A DNA stretch of 64,000 nt from Sphingobacteriales bacterium 46-32 (GCA_001898485.1 MKTY01000024.1:124001-188000), one strand, 5' to 3'; counted from the first letter of the stretch, positions 38,269 through 46,807 are shown. A program made the numbers and translations. Notes: generated by a model from the sequence alone, not told the origin.

Positions 38269-38678
38269 CCTTTTGTCTTTCGTCTCAACCAGCGCTTGCT
38301 CAGCAAAATTATTTCGATTAATAGATCAGTGAGGTCGTCGTCATCGTTGTCTACCCGTCTTCCTTTTCACCTTCTCCCTTTCACCGTTTGCCTTTTGTCT
38401 TTCGTCTCAACCAGCGCTTGCTCAGCAAAATTATTTCGATTAATAGGTCAGTGAGGTCGTCGTCATCGTTGTCAACCCGTCTTCCTTTTCACCTTCTCCC
38501 TTTCACCGTTTGCCTTTTGTCTTTCGTCTCAACCAGCGCTTGCTCAGCAAAATTATTTCGATTAATAGATCAGTGAGGTCGTCGTCATCGTTGTCTACCC
38601 GTCTTCCTTTTCACCTTCTCCCTTTCACCTTCTCCCTTTCACCTTCTCCCTTTCACCTTCTCCCTTTCACCGTTTGCC
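38269..38678. repeat. Three-copy 122-bp tandem array with nested 14-bp repeat
   Basis: Three nearly identical units begin ccttttgtctttcgtctc at 38269, 38391 and 38513, giving a constant 122-bp period. Only single bases differ (for example atagatcag against ataggtcag). The last copy ends with four tandem copies of a 14-bp unit, cttctccctttcac, up to about 38671. Units touch, with no spacers, so it is not a CRISPR array. The array reaches the stop codon of the L,D-transpeptidase gene on the other strand. Confidence 0.92.
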
Positions 38679-38679
38679 T

Positions 38680-39315
38680 CTACTCATAGATCCACAACAA
38701 TACTGGCTTCTTCGCACTTTCAATCAGCTTTTTCAACTGTTGTAATAACACAGGCGATACGGTAGGGCAGCCATCGCTTTGACAAAGTTCTTCACCATCG
38801 GGTGCATTGGGCACACATTCATGACTATGCAATACCACAAAACGCTGAAAGGCGTTGCTATTTGTTTTATCCAGTCCATACAGTTTGTATGCCAGGCCGA
38901 ATCTCCCATTATAAGAATAACCTACTTTATATTTTCCGAGTGAGGTGCAGCCGCTTCCGACTTCATTGCTGTAACGCCGTCCCTCGAGCCAGTTTTCGTT
39001 ACAACGGCCATGTGTGACGAGCCCCTGCAGACGAATACTGTCGCCGGTAGCGTCATATACAAAAAAGCGGTTTTGAGAGGAGGGCAGGCTCATGTCGATC
39101 AGGAAAAAGAGCTGCTCATGAAAACTGCGACTTCGGGCATAACGTTGTGCTTCGGCCGCCTTTTCCTGTAGTTTTTCGCGCAGTTTATTATTGGTGACTG
39201 TGTCTGGTCTTGCATCGGCCTGGAGACGATCTTTTTTAGTTAATAAACCGGATGAAAATAGCCAGGTAGTGCTGAGCAGCAGCACAAAAAGGATGAGTAG
39301 TGGCCGGGTGCGCAT
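38680..39315 (-). CDS. Exported murein L,D-transpeptidase-like protein (YkuD-like fold)
   Basis: A 211-residue protein. The start at 39315 (MRTRPLLILFVLLLSTTWLFSSG) gives a signal peptide; an in-frame ATG at 39372 adds 19 polar residues. The catalytic part runs FFLIDMSLPSSQNRFFVYDA, GLVTHGRCNENWLEG, KYKVGYSYNGRFGLAYKLYGLD, FVVLHSHECVPNAP and the Cys motif QSDGCPTVSP. The His and Cys are those of the murein L,D-transpeptidase catalytic domain family, which crosslink peptidoglycan stems or attach proteins to them. The length before the domain is short. The stop lies at the end of the tandem array. Confidence 0.84.
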   Translation of the reverse strand: MRTRPLLILFVLLLSTTWLFSSGLLTKKDRLQADARPDTVTNNKLREKLQEKAAEAQRYARSRSFHEQLFFLIDMSLPSSQNRFFVYDATGDSIRLQGLVTHGRCNENWLEGRRYSNEVGSGCTSLGKYKVGYSYNGRFGLAYKLYGLDKTNSNAFQRFVVLHSHECVPNAPDGEELCQSDGCPTVSPVLLQQLKKLIESAKKPVLLWIYE

Positions 39316-39413
39316 AATGGATGGTTTAGCCGTACAGAGATGCTGTGTAAACGGCATTCCACAACGGCGCATCGTCTTTACGCTGTTAAATAAAACTGAA
39401 AACGAATCCGTGT

Positions 39414-41348
39414 TTATTGCAAAAGTGCAGAGACCGTGACCTTATCTTTCATCATTTCGCGAACTGCTGCTGCAATAGCGGCGGTATCGTATCCGCACTC
39501 GTGGTGCAGTTCGCGCGGTGTGCCATGCTCAATGATCCGATCCGGGATGCCAAGCATACGGAGATCGTTTTTGTAGCCGTGGCGGGCCATAAACTCCAGC
39601 ACAGCACTGCCAAATCCGCCTTCTACCGTACCGTCTTCAACGGTAATGAGTTTAGGATAACGCTGGCATGCTTCGTGCAGCAGGGCTTCGTCGAGCGGTT
39701 TTACAAAACGCATATCGTAATGGCCGGGCTGAATGCCGTCATTGCGCAGGTCGCGGATGGCAGCAGCGGCAAAGTTGCCCGGGTGCCCGAGCGACAGGAT
39801 GGCGATATCCTGTCCTTCGCGAAGTCGGCGGCCGGTGCCGATCCGGATTTCGCTAAAGGGGGTTTTCCATTCCGGCATCACACCTTCGCCACGGGGGTAG
39901 CGGATCACGAAGGGGTATTCATTGCTGTCGAGCTGGGCTGTGTACATGAGGTTGCGCAACTCGCTTTCATTCATGGGAGCGCTGATGACCATGTCGGGAA
40001 TACAACGCATATAGGCGATATCGTAGGCGCCGTGGTGTGTAGGTCCATCATCGCCTACCAGGCCCGCGCGGTCAAGGCAGAATACCACGGGTAATTTCTG
40101 AATAGCTACATCGTGAATTACCTGGTCATAGGCACGCTGCATAAAGGACGAATAGATATTGCAGAATACGCGCATACCCTGTGTGGCCATGCCGGCACTC
40201 AGCGTTACGGCATGCTGCTCGCAGATGCCAACATCAAAAGCACGTTGGGGCATTTTCTCCATCATAAACTTGAGTGAAGAACCCGAAGGCATTGCAGGTG
40301 TAATACCGAATATTTTTTCATTGGCCTCTGCCAGTTCGATCATGGTATGGCCAAAAACATCCTGGTATTTGGGAGGCTGAGGCGTATCAAATTTTTTCCG
40401 GAAAATCTCGCCGGTTACTTTATCAAATAAACCGGGGGCATGCCAGCGGGTCTGATCTTTTTCGGCCAGGGCATAACCTTTTCCTTTTACAGTGATTACA
40501 TGCAACAGTTTGGGACCGGGTATTTCGCGGAGATCGCGAAGGGTGTCTACGAGCTTGGCTACATTATGGCCGTCGATCGGACCAAAGTAGCGCAGCTTTA
40601 GCGCTTCAAACAGGTTGGCACTGCTGCTTACCATGCCTTTGAGGCCTTCGGCCAGTTTGTGTCCCATGGCCCGGCTGAAGTTTTTGCCGACCGGAAGTTT
40701 ACCCAGCAGGTTCCACACATCGTCTTTTACTTTGTTGTAAGTAGGTGATGTGGTAATATCTGTGAGGTATTCTTTGAGGGCTCCCACATTGGGGTCTATG
40801 CCCATACAGTTGTCGTTCAGGATGATCAGCATATCCGTATCGGCTACACCGGCGTGGTTCATGCCTTCAAAGGCCAGGCCGGCCGTCATGGCGCCATCGC
40901 CAATCACAGCCACGCATTTACGGTCTGTTTCACCCTTATATTTTGCTGCCATGGCCATGCCAAGGGCGGCAGAAATGGAGGTGGAGGAGTGCCCTACACC
41001 AAATGTATCATATTCACTTTCAGCACGTTTGGGGAAACCGCTGATGCCATTGTATTTGCGGTTGGTCGGAAATTCGTCGCGCCGGCCAGTCAGAATCTTA
41101 TGGCCGTAAGCCTGGTGACCTACGTCCCACACAAGCTGGTCATAGGGCGTGTTGTATACATAATGAAGGGCAGTGGTTAGCTCCACCACTCCCAGGCTGG
41201 CCGCAAAATGCCCACCATGAACACTTACCACGTCAATAATATACTGACGCAGTTCATCGCAAATCTGGTGGAGCTTTTCTCTTGGCAGTTTTTTCAAGTC
41301 GTCGGGCGAGTTGATAGTCTGAAGAAGAGGTCCGGGAGTGATTTCCAT
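39414..41348 (-). CDS. dxs: 1-deoxy-D-xylulose-5-phosphate synthase
   Basis: Dxs condenses pyruvate and glyceraldehyde 3-phosphate, the first step of the MEP isoprenoid route, with thiamine diphosphate. The 644 residues show VHGGHFAASLGVVELTTALHYV, the DVGHQAYGHKILTGR motif, GVGHSSTSISAALG, the cofactor motif GDGAMTAGLAFEGMNHAG with ILNDNCMGI, and the transketolase-like middle with DRAGLVGDDGPTHHGAYD, then a C-terminal domain. The MEP route supplies prenyl diphosphates, including the polyprenyl substrate expected for the GGGPS encoded at 44752. ATG at 41348 gives MEITPGPLLQ. It is separated by a 98-bp gap from the L,D-transpeptidase gene. Confidence 0.96.
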   Translation of the reverse strand: MEITPGPLLQTINSPDDLKKLPREKLHQICDELRQYIIDVVSVHGGHFAASLGVVELTTALHYVYNTPYDQLVWDVGHQAYGHKILTGRRDEFPTNRKYNGISGFPKRAESEYDTFGVGHSSTSISAALGMAMAAKYKGETDRKCVAVIGDGAMTAGLAFEGMNHAGVADTDMLIILNDNCMGIDPNVGALKEYLTDITTSPTYNKVKDDVWNLLGKLPVGKNFSRAMGHKLAEGLKGMVSSSANLFEALKLRYFGPIDGHNVAKLVDTLRDLREIPGPKLLHVITVKGKGYALAEKDQTRWHAPGLFDKVTGEIFRKKFDTPQPPKYQDVFGHTMIELAEANEKIFGITPAMPSGSSLKFMMEKMPQRAFDVGICEQHAVTLSAGMATQGMRVFCNIYSSFMQRAYDQVIHDVAIQKLPVVFCLDRAGLVGDDGPTHHGAYDIAYMRCIPDMVISAPMNESELRNLMYTAQLDSNEYPFVIRYPRGEGVMPEWKTPFSEIRIGTGRRLREGQDIAILSLGHPGNFAAAAIRDLRNDGIQPGHYDMRFVKPLDEALLHEACQRYPKLITVEDGTVEGGFGSAVLEFMARHGYKNDLRMLGIPDRIIEHGTPRELHHECGYDTAAIAAAVREMMKDKVTVSALLQ

Positions 41349-41472
41349 TATGTACAGTTTAAACAGTGTAAAATTAGTACTTTCCGGTGAGCCATATTAA
41401 ACTGGCTTTTAACGGAAAATCAGGATAAAATGTTGGGTGCTGAAGCAGAAAAACGGCTGATTTTATGGCCCA

Positions 41473-41504
41473 TTTGTAAAACTTATCTGCCACTGGTATA
41501 TTTA
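41473..41504 (+). promoter_or_regulatory. Bacteroidota-type promoter of the LytS/LytTR pair
   Basis: TTTG at 41473-41476, a 20-bp spacer and tatattta (one mismatch to TAnnTTTG) at 41497-41504. The histidine kinase start lies 40 bp downstream. Confidence 0.5.
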
Positions 41505-41544
41505 CGGGGGTACCGGCACACAGGAATTATTAGCTTTGATACTT

Positions 41545-42645
41545 ATGATATTAGGTAACGCTCGATATTGGTTGTTCCAGTTTATTGGCTGGGGATCATT
41601 TGCCCTGTTCAATATCCTGTTTGCATATTCGTTCGACAAACTGTCTACCCCTACTGACCGCTACCTGGTATTTGGCCGCCTTGGACTGTTTGTGGCGCTG
41701 GGGGTGGTACTGACCCATGTAATGCGGATACTAATACTGCAACTCAATATCTTACAGCAAAAGCTGGAGCGCCAGCTCGTGGCTTTTATATTGGTAACCC
41801 TGGCCTTTTCATTGATGGGGGCCTACCTCGATCTTACCCTGCTGGCCAGCTATGGCATGCTGAATAAAAATGAAAAAGAATACATGGATAATAAGGTATT
41901 GCTGATCCTGAACTCGGCATTTTACTTTTTTATCTATTTCTTTATCTGGAACCTTATCTACTTTGTTTATCACTATATCACCAAAAGCCGTAAACAGCAG
42001 CTCGACACATTGAAACTGGAATCGCTGGTAAAAGAGCTGGAGCTGAAAACCATTAAGGCGCATATTAATCCTCACTTTATTTTCAATTCACTCAACAGCA
42101 TCCGGGCACTGGTGGATGAGAACCCCGAAAGAGCCCGCAGGGCTATTACAGAATTAAGTACAATACTGCGGAGTAGTATGCAGGCCGATAAATCGGAGTC
42201 GGCAGTAATGGAACGGGAGCTGGCCATTGTGCGTGATTACCTGGCCCTGGAGAATATGCGGTTTGAAGACAGGCTGAGGATTGAGTACGATATTGACAGT
42301 GATACATTGTCTCTGCCTGTACCGCCCATGATGCTGCAGACCCTGGTCGAAAATGCTATCAAACATGGTATCAGCAAACAGATTCATGGTGGCGTGGTGC
42401 GGATCAAATCTGTTATTAAAGATCACTTTCACGAGCTTTCTGTGCAGAATACGGGCTACCTGAATGGTTATGCGAGTGGTGGAGGATTTGGACTTAGCAG
42501 TACTACCAACCGGCTTAGTCTGCTCTACGGAAATAAAGCTAAATTTGAGATAAAGCAAGTTGCTCCCACCCTGGTGGAAGCAAAGGTGCTGATACCACTG
42601 GCATCTGATTATAAAAAACAAACACATGAGAGCAATAATTATTGA
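41545..42645 (+). CDS. LytS/YehU-type sensor histidine kinase
   Basis: A 366-residue membrane kinase. Four hydrophobic segments (YWLFQFIGWGSFALFNILF, LGLFVALGVVLTHVMRILI, LVAFILVTLAFSLMGAYLDL, FYFFIYFFIWNLIYFVYHYI) precede a coiled stretch and the His_kinase domain, with the phospho-acceptor in KAHINPHFIFNSLNSIRALV and the ATP site in LVENAIKHGISKQIHGG and GGGFGLSST. The start is ATG at 41545; a TTG three codons upstream is less likely. The stop overlaps the next gene by 20 bp, so the pair is translationally coupled. The signal sensed is unknown; there is no large periplasmic domain. Confidence 0.93.
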   Translation: MILGNARYWLFQFIGWGSFALFNILFAYSFDKLSTPTDRYLVFGRLGLFVALGVVLTHVMRILILQLNILQQKLERQLVAFILVTLAFSLMGAYLDLTLLASYGMLNKNEKEYMDNKVLLILNSAFYFFIYFFIWNLIYFVYHYITKSRKQQLDTLKLESLVKELELKTIKAHINPHFIFNSLNSIRALVDENPERARRAITELSTILRSSMQADKSESAVMERELAIVRDYLALENMRFEDRLRIEYDIDSDTLSLPVPPMMLQTLVENAIKHGISKQIHGGVVRIKSVIKDHFHELSVQNTGYLNGYASGGGFGLSSTTNRLSLLYGNKAKFEIKQVAPTLVEAKVLIPLASDYKKQTHESNNY

Positions 42646-43354
42646 TGACGAACGGCTGGCCAGAGCAGAGTTGAAAAAGCTGCTACAGGAATTTCCGGAA
42701 GTGGAAATTGTAGATGAAGCGGCGAATGCAGAAGAAGGGATTGCTAAAATTGAAAGTCTGCAGCCAGATCTGATTTTTCTGGATATCCAGATGCCCGGTA
42801 AAACCGGATTTGATATGCTGGCACAACTGGAACGGGCGCCACAGGTGATTTTCACTACTGCTTATGATGAATTTGCCCTTCGGGCTTTTGAAGTCAATGC
42901 ACTCGATTACCTGCTGAAGCCGGTAGAACCCAAACGCCTGGCAGACGCTATTCATAAACTGCAACAGGCCGAAGCACGGGAGCAGAAGACCAGCGGAGAA
43001 TTTACCAACAACAGTATACTGGGCGAGCACGACCAGGTATTTGTAAAGGATGGTGAACGCTGCTGGTTTGTGAAGCTGAGTGAAATACGCCTGTTTGAGA
43101 GTGTAGGTAACTACGCCAAAGTGTTCTTCGGCCCCCACAAGCCGCTCATCCTTAAATCACTCAATGCGCTGGAAGAAAGGCTCGATGAAAAATTCTTTTT
43201 CAGAGCCAACCGCAAACATATTGTCAATCTCAGGCTGATTGAGAAAATTGAACCTTATTTCAATGGTGGCTTGCTGCTGGAATTAAAGGGCGGCGAAAAA
43301 ATTGAAGTGAGCAGAAGACAAACTGTCAAGTTCAAGGAAATGATGAGCCTTTAA
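42626..43354 (+). CDS. LytTR-family response regulator
   Basis: A 242-residue response regulator. The receiver domain (1-120) has the acidic pair in IIDDERLAR, phospho-acceptor Asp53 in LIFLDIQMPG, Thr in FTTAYDEFALRAF and Lys in YLLKPVEPK. The LytTR DNA-binding domain (about 140-240) has IRLFESVGNYAKVFF and FFRANRKHIVNLRLIEKIEPY. It forms a two-component pair with the overlapping kinase. The M28 peptidase gene follows 40 bp later on the same strand and could be cotranscribed. Target promoters are unknown. Confidence 0.94.
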   Translation: MRAIIIDDERLARAELKKLLQEFPEVEIVDEAANAEEGIAKIESLQPDLIFLDIQMPGKTGFDMLAQLERAPQVIFTTAYDEFALRAFEVNALDYLLKPVEPKRLADAIHKLQQAEAREQKTSGEFTNNSILGEHDQVFVKDGERCWFVKLSEIRLFESVGNYAKVFFGPHKPLILKSLNALEERLDEKFFFRANRKHIVNLRLIEKIEPYFNGGLLLELKGGEKIEVSRRQTVKFKEMMSL

Positions 43355-43394
43355 TATCGATTACTTACCACTTTTTATTAAAAAAAAACAATTA

Positions 43395-44678
43395 ATGAAG
43401 TCCTTTACTCTTGCAGCCCTGCTTTTAACAGGCTCTTCTCTCTTTGCTCAAAAAACGGATGGCATTATTACGGCCGCCGAGGCAGCACGTATAGAAAATG
43501 TGCTGGCCAGTGATGCCATGCGCGGACGCAAAACTTTTTCTCCTGAAATTGATAAGGCTGCCGATTTTATTGCCGATGAATTTAAGAAAGCGGGTTTGCA
43601 AACCTGGAACAAATCAAAATCATACCGGCAGGAATTTGCACTTACTTCCGCCAAACAAACAGATCTGAAAGCCAGTTTTGATGGCCGCCAGCTGGATCCC
43701 AAGGAAGTAGTGCTGATTACTTTTCAACCACAGGTTAGCATTGATCAGTCGCAGCAATATGAAAAGGTAAGTATCCCCGCCGGTAAAAATTTTTTCCAGG
43801 AAGCAATGGCTCTTACGCGCTCCGGTAAAAATCTGCTGGTAGCTGTTGATACGAGCTATAGCCGCAATTTTTCCCGTCTTAGCCGGCTCAAGAGCGGAGC
43901 AATGAGTGCTTCTGCCAGTAATGTGATATTTTTCCTCGGTTCACAACATCCGCAGAGTTACCAGATCACCGCCACACATGAAATTTCAAAACAGCAACTG
44001 GCCAATGTGGTAGGTATACTGCCCGGCAAGAGTAAGAAAGATGAATATGTAATCTTTTCTGCCCACTATGATCATATTGGTGTAGGTAAGCCAGTAAATG
44101 GCGATTCTATTTATAACGGCGCCAATGATGATGCAGCCGGTACCACCGCTGTGATATTGCTGGCCCGCTATTTCAAGGCCCTGAAAGATAATGAGCGTAC
44201 GATTGTATTTGCAGCTTTCACCGCAGAAGAAGTAGGTGGATTCGGTTCACAATATTTTTCTCAGCAGTTTGATCCGGCCAAAGTAGTGGCTATGTTCAAT
44301 ATTGAAATGATCGGTACGGATAGTAAATGGGGCCGCAATTCGGCTTATATCACCGGGTATGAAAAAACGGATATGGGTGCCATCCTGCAAAAAAATCTTG
44401 AAGGCACAGGCTTTACATTCCATCCTGATCCCTATCCTGATCAGCAGCTGTTTTATCGCTCAGACAATGCCACCCTGGCTCGTCTGGGTGTACCCGCCCA
44501 TACTATTTCAACGGCGAAGATGGATAGTGAGCCGCATTATCATAAGGTAAGTGATCACCCGGAAACACTCGACATGGAGAATATGGCTATGATCATAAAG
44601 TCCATTGCACTGAGTTCGCGTTCTATCGTAGCTGGTAAGGAAACGCCCTCGCGCGTAAATGTGAGTGAGCTTCGCTGA
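43395..44678 (+). CDS. M28-family zinc metallopeptidase, exported
   Basis: A 427-residue aminopeptidase-like enzyme with the signal peptide MKSFTLAALLLTGSSLFAQ. Metal ligands are all present: His and Asp in FSAHYDHIGVG and NGANDDAAGTTAV, the Glu pair in FTAEEVGGFGS, Asp in IEMIGTDSKWG and the last His in EPHYHKVSDH. The domain starts near residue 200; the part before it (about 25-195) with QEFALTSAKQTDLKASFDG resembles the protease-associated insert. M28 enzymes cleave N-terminal residues of peptides. It follows the LytTR gene by 40 bp and ends in a strong two-way terminator. Confidence 0.94.
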   Translation: MKSFTLAALLLTGSSLFAQKTDGIITAAEAARIENVLASDAMRGRKTFSPEIDKAADFIADEFKKAGLQTWNKSKSYRQEFALTSAKQTDLKASFDGRQLDPKEVVLITFQPQVSIDQSQQYEKVSIPAGKNFFQEAMALTRSGKNLLVAVDTSYSRNFSRLSRLKSGAMSASASNVIFFLGSQHPQSYQITATHEISKQQLANVVGILPGKSKKDEYVIFSAHYDHIGVGKPVNGDSIYNGANDDAAGTTAVILLARYFKALKDNERTIVFAAFTAEEVGGFGSQYFSQQFDPAKVVAMFNIEMIGTDSKWGRNSAYITGYEKTDMGAILQKNLEGTGFTFHPDPYPDQQLFYRSDNATLARLGVPAHTISTAKMDSEPHYHKVSDHPETLDMENMAMIIKSIALSSRSIVAGKETPSRVNVSELR

Positions 44679-44696
44679 GATAAATAATTTTAGCAT

Positions 44697-44730
44697 AACG
44701 AGGGGGCGTAGTTTACTACGCCCCCTCGTT
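44697..44730. terminator. Bidirectional 15-bp stem terminator
   Basis: Arms aacgagggggcgtag (44697-44711) and 44716-44730 are perfect complements around the loop ttta. It lies between the convergent M28 and GGGPS genes. Confidence 0.88.
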
Positions 44731-44751
44731 GTTTATCCGAAATAAAATAAA

Positions 44752-45510
44752 TTATTGCTTAAGTACTGCTACGGAGTGAACAGCAGCGCTCATTTCGCGG
44801 ATTAGTGCCGGGTCTTTTTCAATAGCATTGCCTACTACAATTACATCGGCGCCGGCTTTGCAGTTGAGATAGGCTTTTTCGGGGTCGGTGATGCCGCCGC
44901 CCACTATGAGCGGTGTATGGATACTGCGGGCAACCGATTCGATCATTGATTCACTTATCGGCCTGCGGGCTCCGCTGCCGGCATCCATATAAATAAGCTT
45001 CATACCCAGCATTTCGCCTGCCATGGCAGTACACATGGCGATCTCGTTTTTATCTGCCGGTACAGGTGCCGCGTTGCTGATATAGGAAACCGTGGTAGGA
45101 GCGCCGCCGTCAATCACGATATAGCCTGTAGACATGATCTCCAGCCCGCTTTGGCGTACCGCCGGGGCAGATACCACATGCTGCCCTATCAGCAGCTCGG
45201 GATTACGACCCGAAATAAGGGAGAGATACAACAGGGCATCTGCATACCGGCTTACCTGCGAGGGGCTGCCGGGAAAAAGAATGACCGGGATGTTGCATTT
45301 ATTCTTCAAGTGTTGCACGCACTCATCCAGGTGATTAGAGATTACCAGGCTACCGCCGACCAGGAAATAATCCACCTGCGAGGCAGTGGCCAGTGCCACC
45401 AGTTCGTCCAGCACCGTGGTATTCACTTTATCGGGATCGATCAGTACAGCAAAGGATTTGCGCCCGAGCCGTTTTTTTTCCGTAAGTGATTGATAAATTG
45501 TTGACTTCAT
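44752..45510 (-). CDS. Geranylgeranylglyceryl / heptaprenylglyceryl phosphate synthase (GGGPS/PcrB family)
   Basis: The enzyme joins a polyprenyl diphosphate to glycerol 1-phosphate by an ether bond, the first step of archaeal membrane lipids. The 252-residue TIM barrel shows FAVLIDPDKV, DYFLVGGSLVISNHL, VILFPGSPSQVS, GYIVIDGGAPTTVSYI, IYMDAGSGARRPIS, LIVGGGITDPEKA and VVGNAIEKDP, the glycerol-1-phosphate and phosphate-binding pattern. GGGPS homologues of the archaeal group II type are known in Bacteroidota, including Chitinophaga. Chain length and the in vivo product are not known. No glycerol-1-phosphate dehydrogenase gene is in the window. Confidence 0.92.
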   Translation of the reverse strand: MKSTIYQSLTEKKRLGRKSFAVLIDPDKVNTTVLDELVALATASQVDYFLVGGSLVISNHLDECVQHLKNKCNIPVILFPGSPSQVSRYADALLYLSLISGRNPELLIGQHVVSAPAVRQSGLEIMSTGYIVIDGGAPTTVSYISNAAPVPADKNEIAMCTAMAGEMLGMKLIYMDAGSGARRPISESMIESVARSIHTPLIVGGGITDPEKAYLNCKAGADVIVVGNAIEKDPALIREMSAAVHSVAVLKQ

Positions 45511-45623
45511 CCGGTACTGGTTGATTACTGCAAAAATGCGAAAAAGTTTTGAGTTACACGGGGTTCTGCGTCTTTTGACGCATATTTCCGCCCATCTGAA
45601 GGGCAGATCCGTGGATTTTCCCG

Positions 45624-46355
45624 TCAGAGTCGTATATAACTGGCCAGTTGTACGATATGGTTATTGGTAAATGCGCTGCTGCGGCCATTGATATACTGAT
45701 TCATATAACCGGCTTCCAGGTCAAGCTTGGGGCTGAGCCGGTATCCGCCAGCGATATACAGCCGGTTCTGATCAAAAAACTCTCCATTTACATTGGCCTT
45801 GTTGCCGATATTCACAAACACCTCATTTTGAAGCGCGGCAAAAGGACCTTTTACAAAAGTGCCGCCGCCTTTATGCAAGGGGAGTACAGACCGCATGAAA
45901 TAACGGAAACGGTTGGCATACACATGACCGTCATTTTTCAGTTCATTACCACTCACCACGGAGCGCGAAATAAATCGTTGCTCAAGCCGGAAGCGATGTG
46001 CAATCATCGCTTTTTTGATTTTATGGCTAATGACAAATTGTTCCCAAATGCGATGCTCGGGTGCATAACCCGTCACAGCTGCTATCGTACGCCGGTTGTC
46101 GATAAATGCATATCCTGCAGTAGCGGTCATGTTTTTTCTAACCTGATAATTTAAACCTACACGAAACAGAAATGTCTGTACGTGTTTAAGTTCATCTGCA
46201 CTGCGTAACTGAATGTCGTTGTGAATACTGGTCTTCTTCCCGGTTTTGAATGTATTGAAGGTGGCCAGCCAGCCAGAGAACTGTGTTTGTCCCTGTGCGT
46301 ATAGTAAATGAGATGTGCCGAACAGCACTACAACCAATAAAATATTTTTCTTCAT
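45624..46355 (-). CDS. DUF2490 protein, probable outer-membrane beta-barrel
   Basis: A 243-residue protein with the signal peptide MKKNILLVVVLFGTSHLLYAQ. It shows the pattern of alternating strands of a small porin-like barrel: QFSGWLATFNTFKTGKKTSIHNDIQLR, FRVGLNYQVRKNMTATAGYAFIDNR, MIAHRFRLEQRFIS, RLYIAGGYRLSPKLDLEAGYMNQY. The C-terminus ends in NNHIVQLASYIRL, with a hydrophobic last residue. The DUF2490 family has no known function. The start at 46355 is chosen because the upstream in-frame ATG at 46379 adds polar residues before the signal peptide. A tatttttg -7-like element lies 22-29 bp upstream on this strand (46377-46384). Transcribed alone. Confidence 0.78.
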   Translation of the reverse strand: MKKNILLVVVLFGTSHLLYAQGQTQFSGWLATFNTFKTGKKTSIHNDIQLRSADELKHVQTFLFRVGLNYQVRKNMTATAGYAFIDNRRTIAAVTGYAPEHRIWEQFVISHKIKKAMIAHRFRLEQRFISRSVVSGNELKNDGHVYANRFRYFMRSVLPLHKGGGTFVKGPFAALQNEVFVNIGNKANVNGEFFDQNRLYIAGGYRLSPKLDLEAGYMNQYINGRSSAFTNNHIVQLASYIRL

Positions 46356-46385
46356 GCAATGCAAATTGGTAAACGGCAAAAATAG

Positions 46386-46569
46386 GTTATAAGTTTTAAG
46401 TTGTAAGTGATAAGTAGGAAGTAAGGCTGAAGGTGGACGATGTAAGGAGATAAGTGGTAAGTAATAAGTTTTAAGTTCTATGTTCTAAGTCGTGTGTAAT
46501 ATGTAAGAGGCCTGCACTTTAAACCTATTAAACCCTTTATACTCTTTTAACCTGCTGTCAACTGTTAAC
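46386..46569. repeat. Composite word-repeat array upstream of nrdJ
   Basis: Three word types follow one another: ttaagttttaag/ataagt words (46386-46508), aaacctattaaaccctt words (about 46518-46552) and gtcaactgttaac (46557-46569). All three also occur in other junctions of the window. The rest of this 452-bp gap holds the possible small gene at 46622. Confidence 0.65.
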
Positions 46570-46621
46570 AAATTATTACGTGAACCAGCCCATTCTACCA
46601 AATAAAATTTACCCCTAAAAA

Positions 46622-46750
46622 ATGGCTAAAAAGTGCAAAAGTCCTGTAAGCCAGCACGGTAAAGCGGTTAGGGAGTTTGGCACGCTCTTTTCCACACAAT
46701 GGGGATATTCGGTTGATGGAAATTTGAGTAGCAAAAAATACTTTCGTTAG
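46622..46750 (+). CDS. Possible small protein (42 aa) in the nrdJ leader
   Basis: ATG at 46622 runs 42 codons to TAG at 46748-46750, giving MAKKCKSPVSQHGKAVREFG to SVDGNLSSKKYFR. The product would be small, basic and without a membrane segment. The frame is 57 bp ahead of nrdJ and free of stops over a length that is only modestly unlikely by chance. No promoter fits clearly. It might be a small protein, a leader peptide of nrdJ or noise. Confidence 0.35.
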   Translation: MAKKCKSPVSQHGKAVREFGTLFSTQWGYSVDGNLSSKKYFR

Positions 46751-46753
46751 GAC

Positions 46754-46767
46754 CTGTCGCCAGACAG
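46754..46767 (+). other. Small hairpin in the nrdJ leader
   Basis: Stem ctgtc / gacag with the loop gcca, followed by the short T run atttttc. It starts three bases after the stop codon of the 42-codon frame and 41 bp before the nrdJ ATG. Too short to be a sure terminator; it may affect nrdJ expression. Confidence 0.35.
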
Positions 46768-46807
46768 CATTTTTCAAAACCACGAGACCCGTTAAATTCT
46801 TTTAGTT

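Noticed and set aside
38269-38678. CRISPR array
   Set aside because: Units of 122 bp touch each other, with no variable spacers and no cas genes.
46699-46710. NrdR box (acacaatgg... near 46695-46710)
   Set aside because: The half site acacaat is present but the palindromic partner and the usual pair of boxes are missing.
46570-46807. Cobalamin riboswitch upstream of the B12-dependent nrdJ
   Set aside because: No B12-box-like AGCCAGGAGACCTGCC motif or long folded core could be found in the leader.
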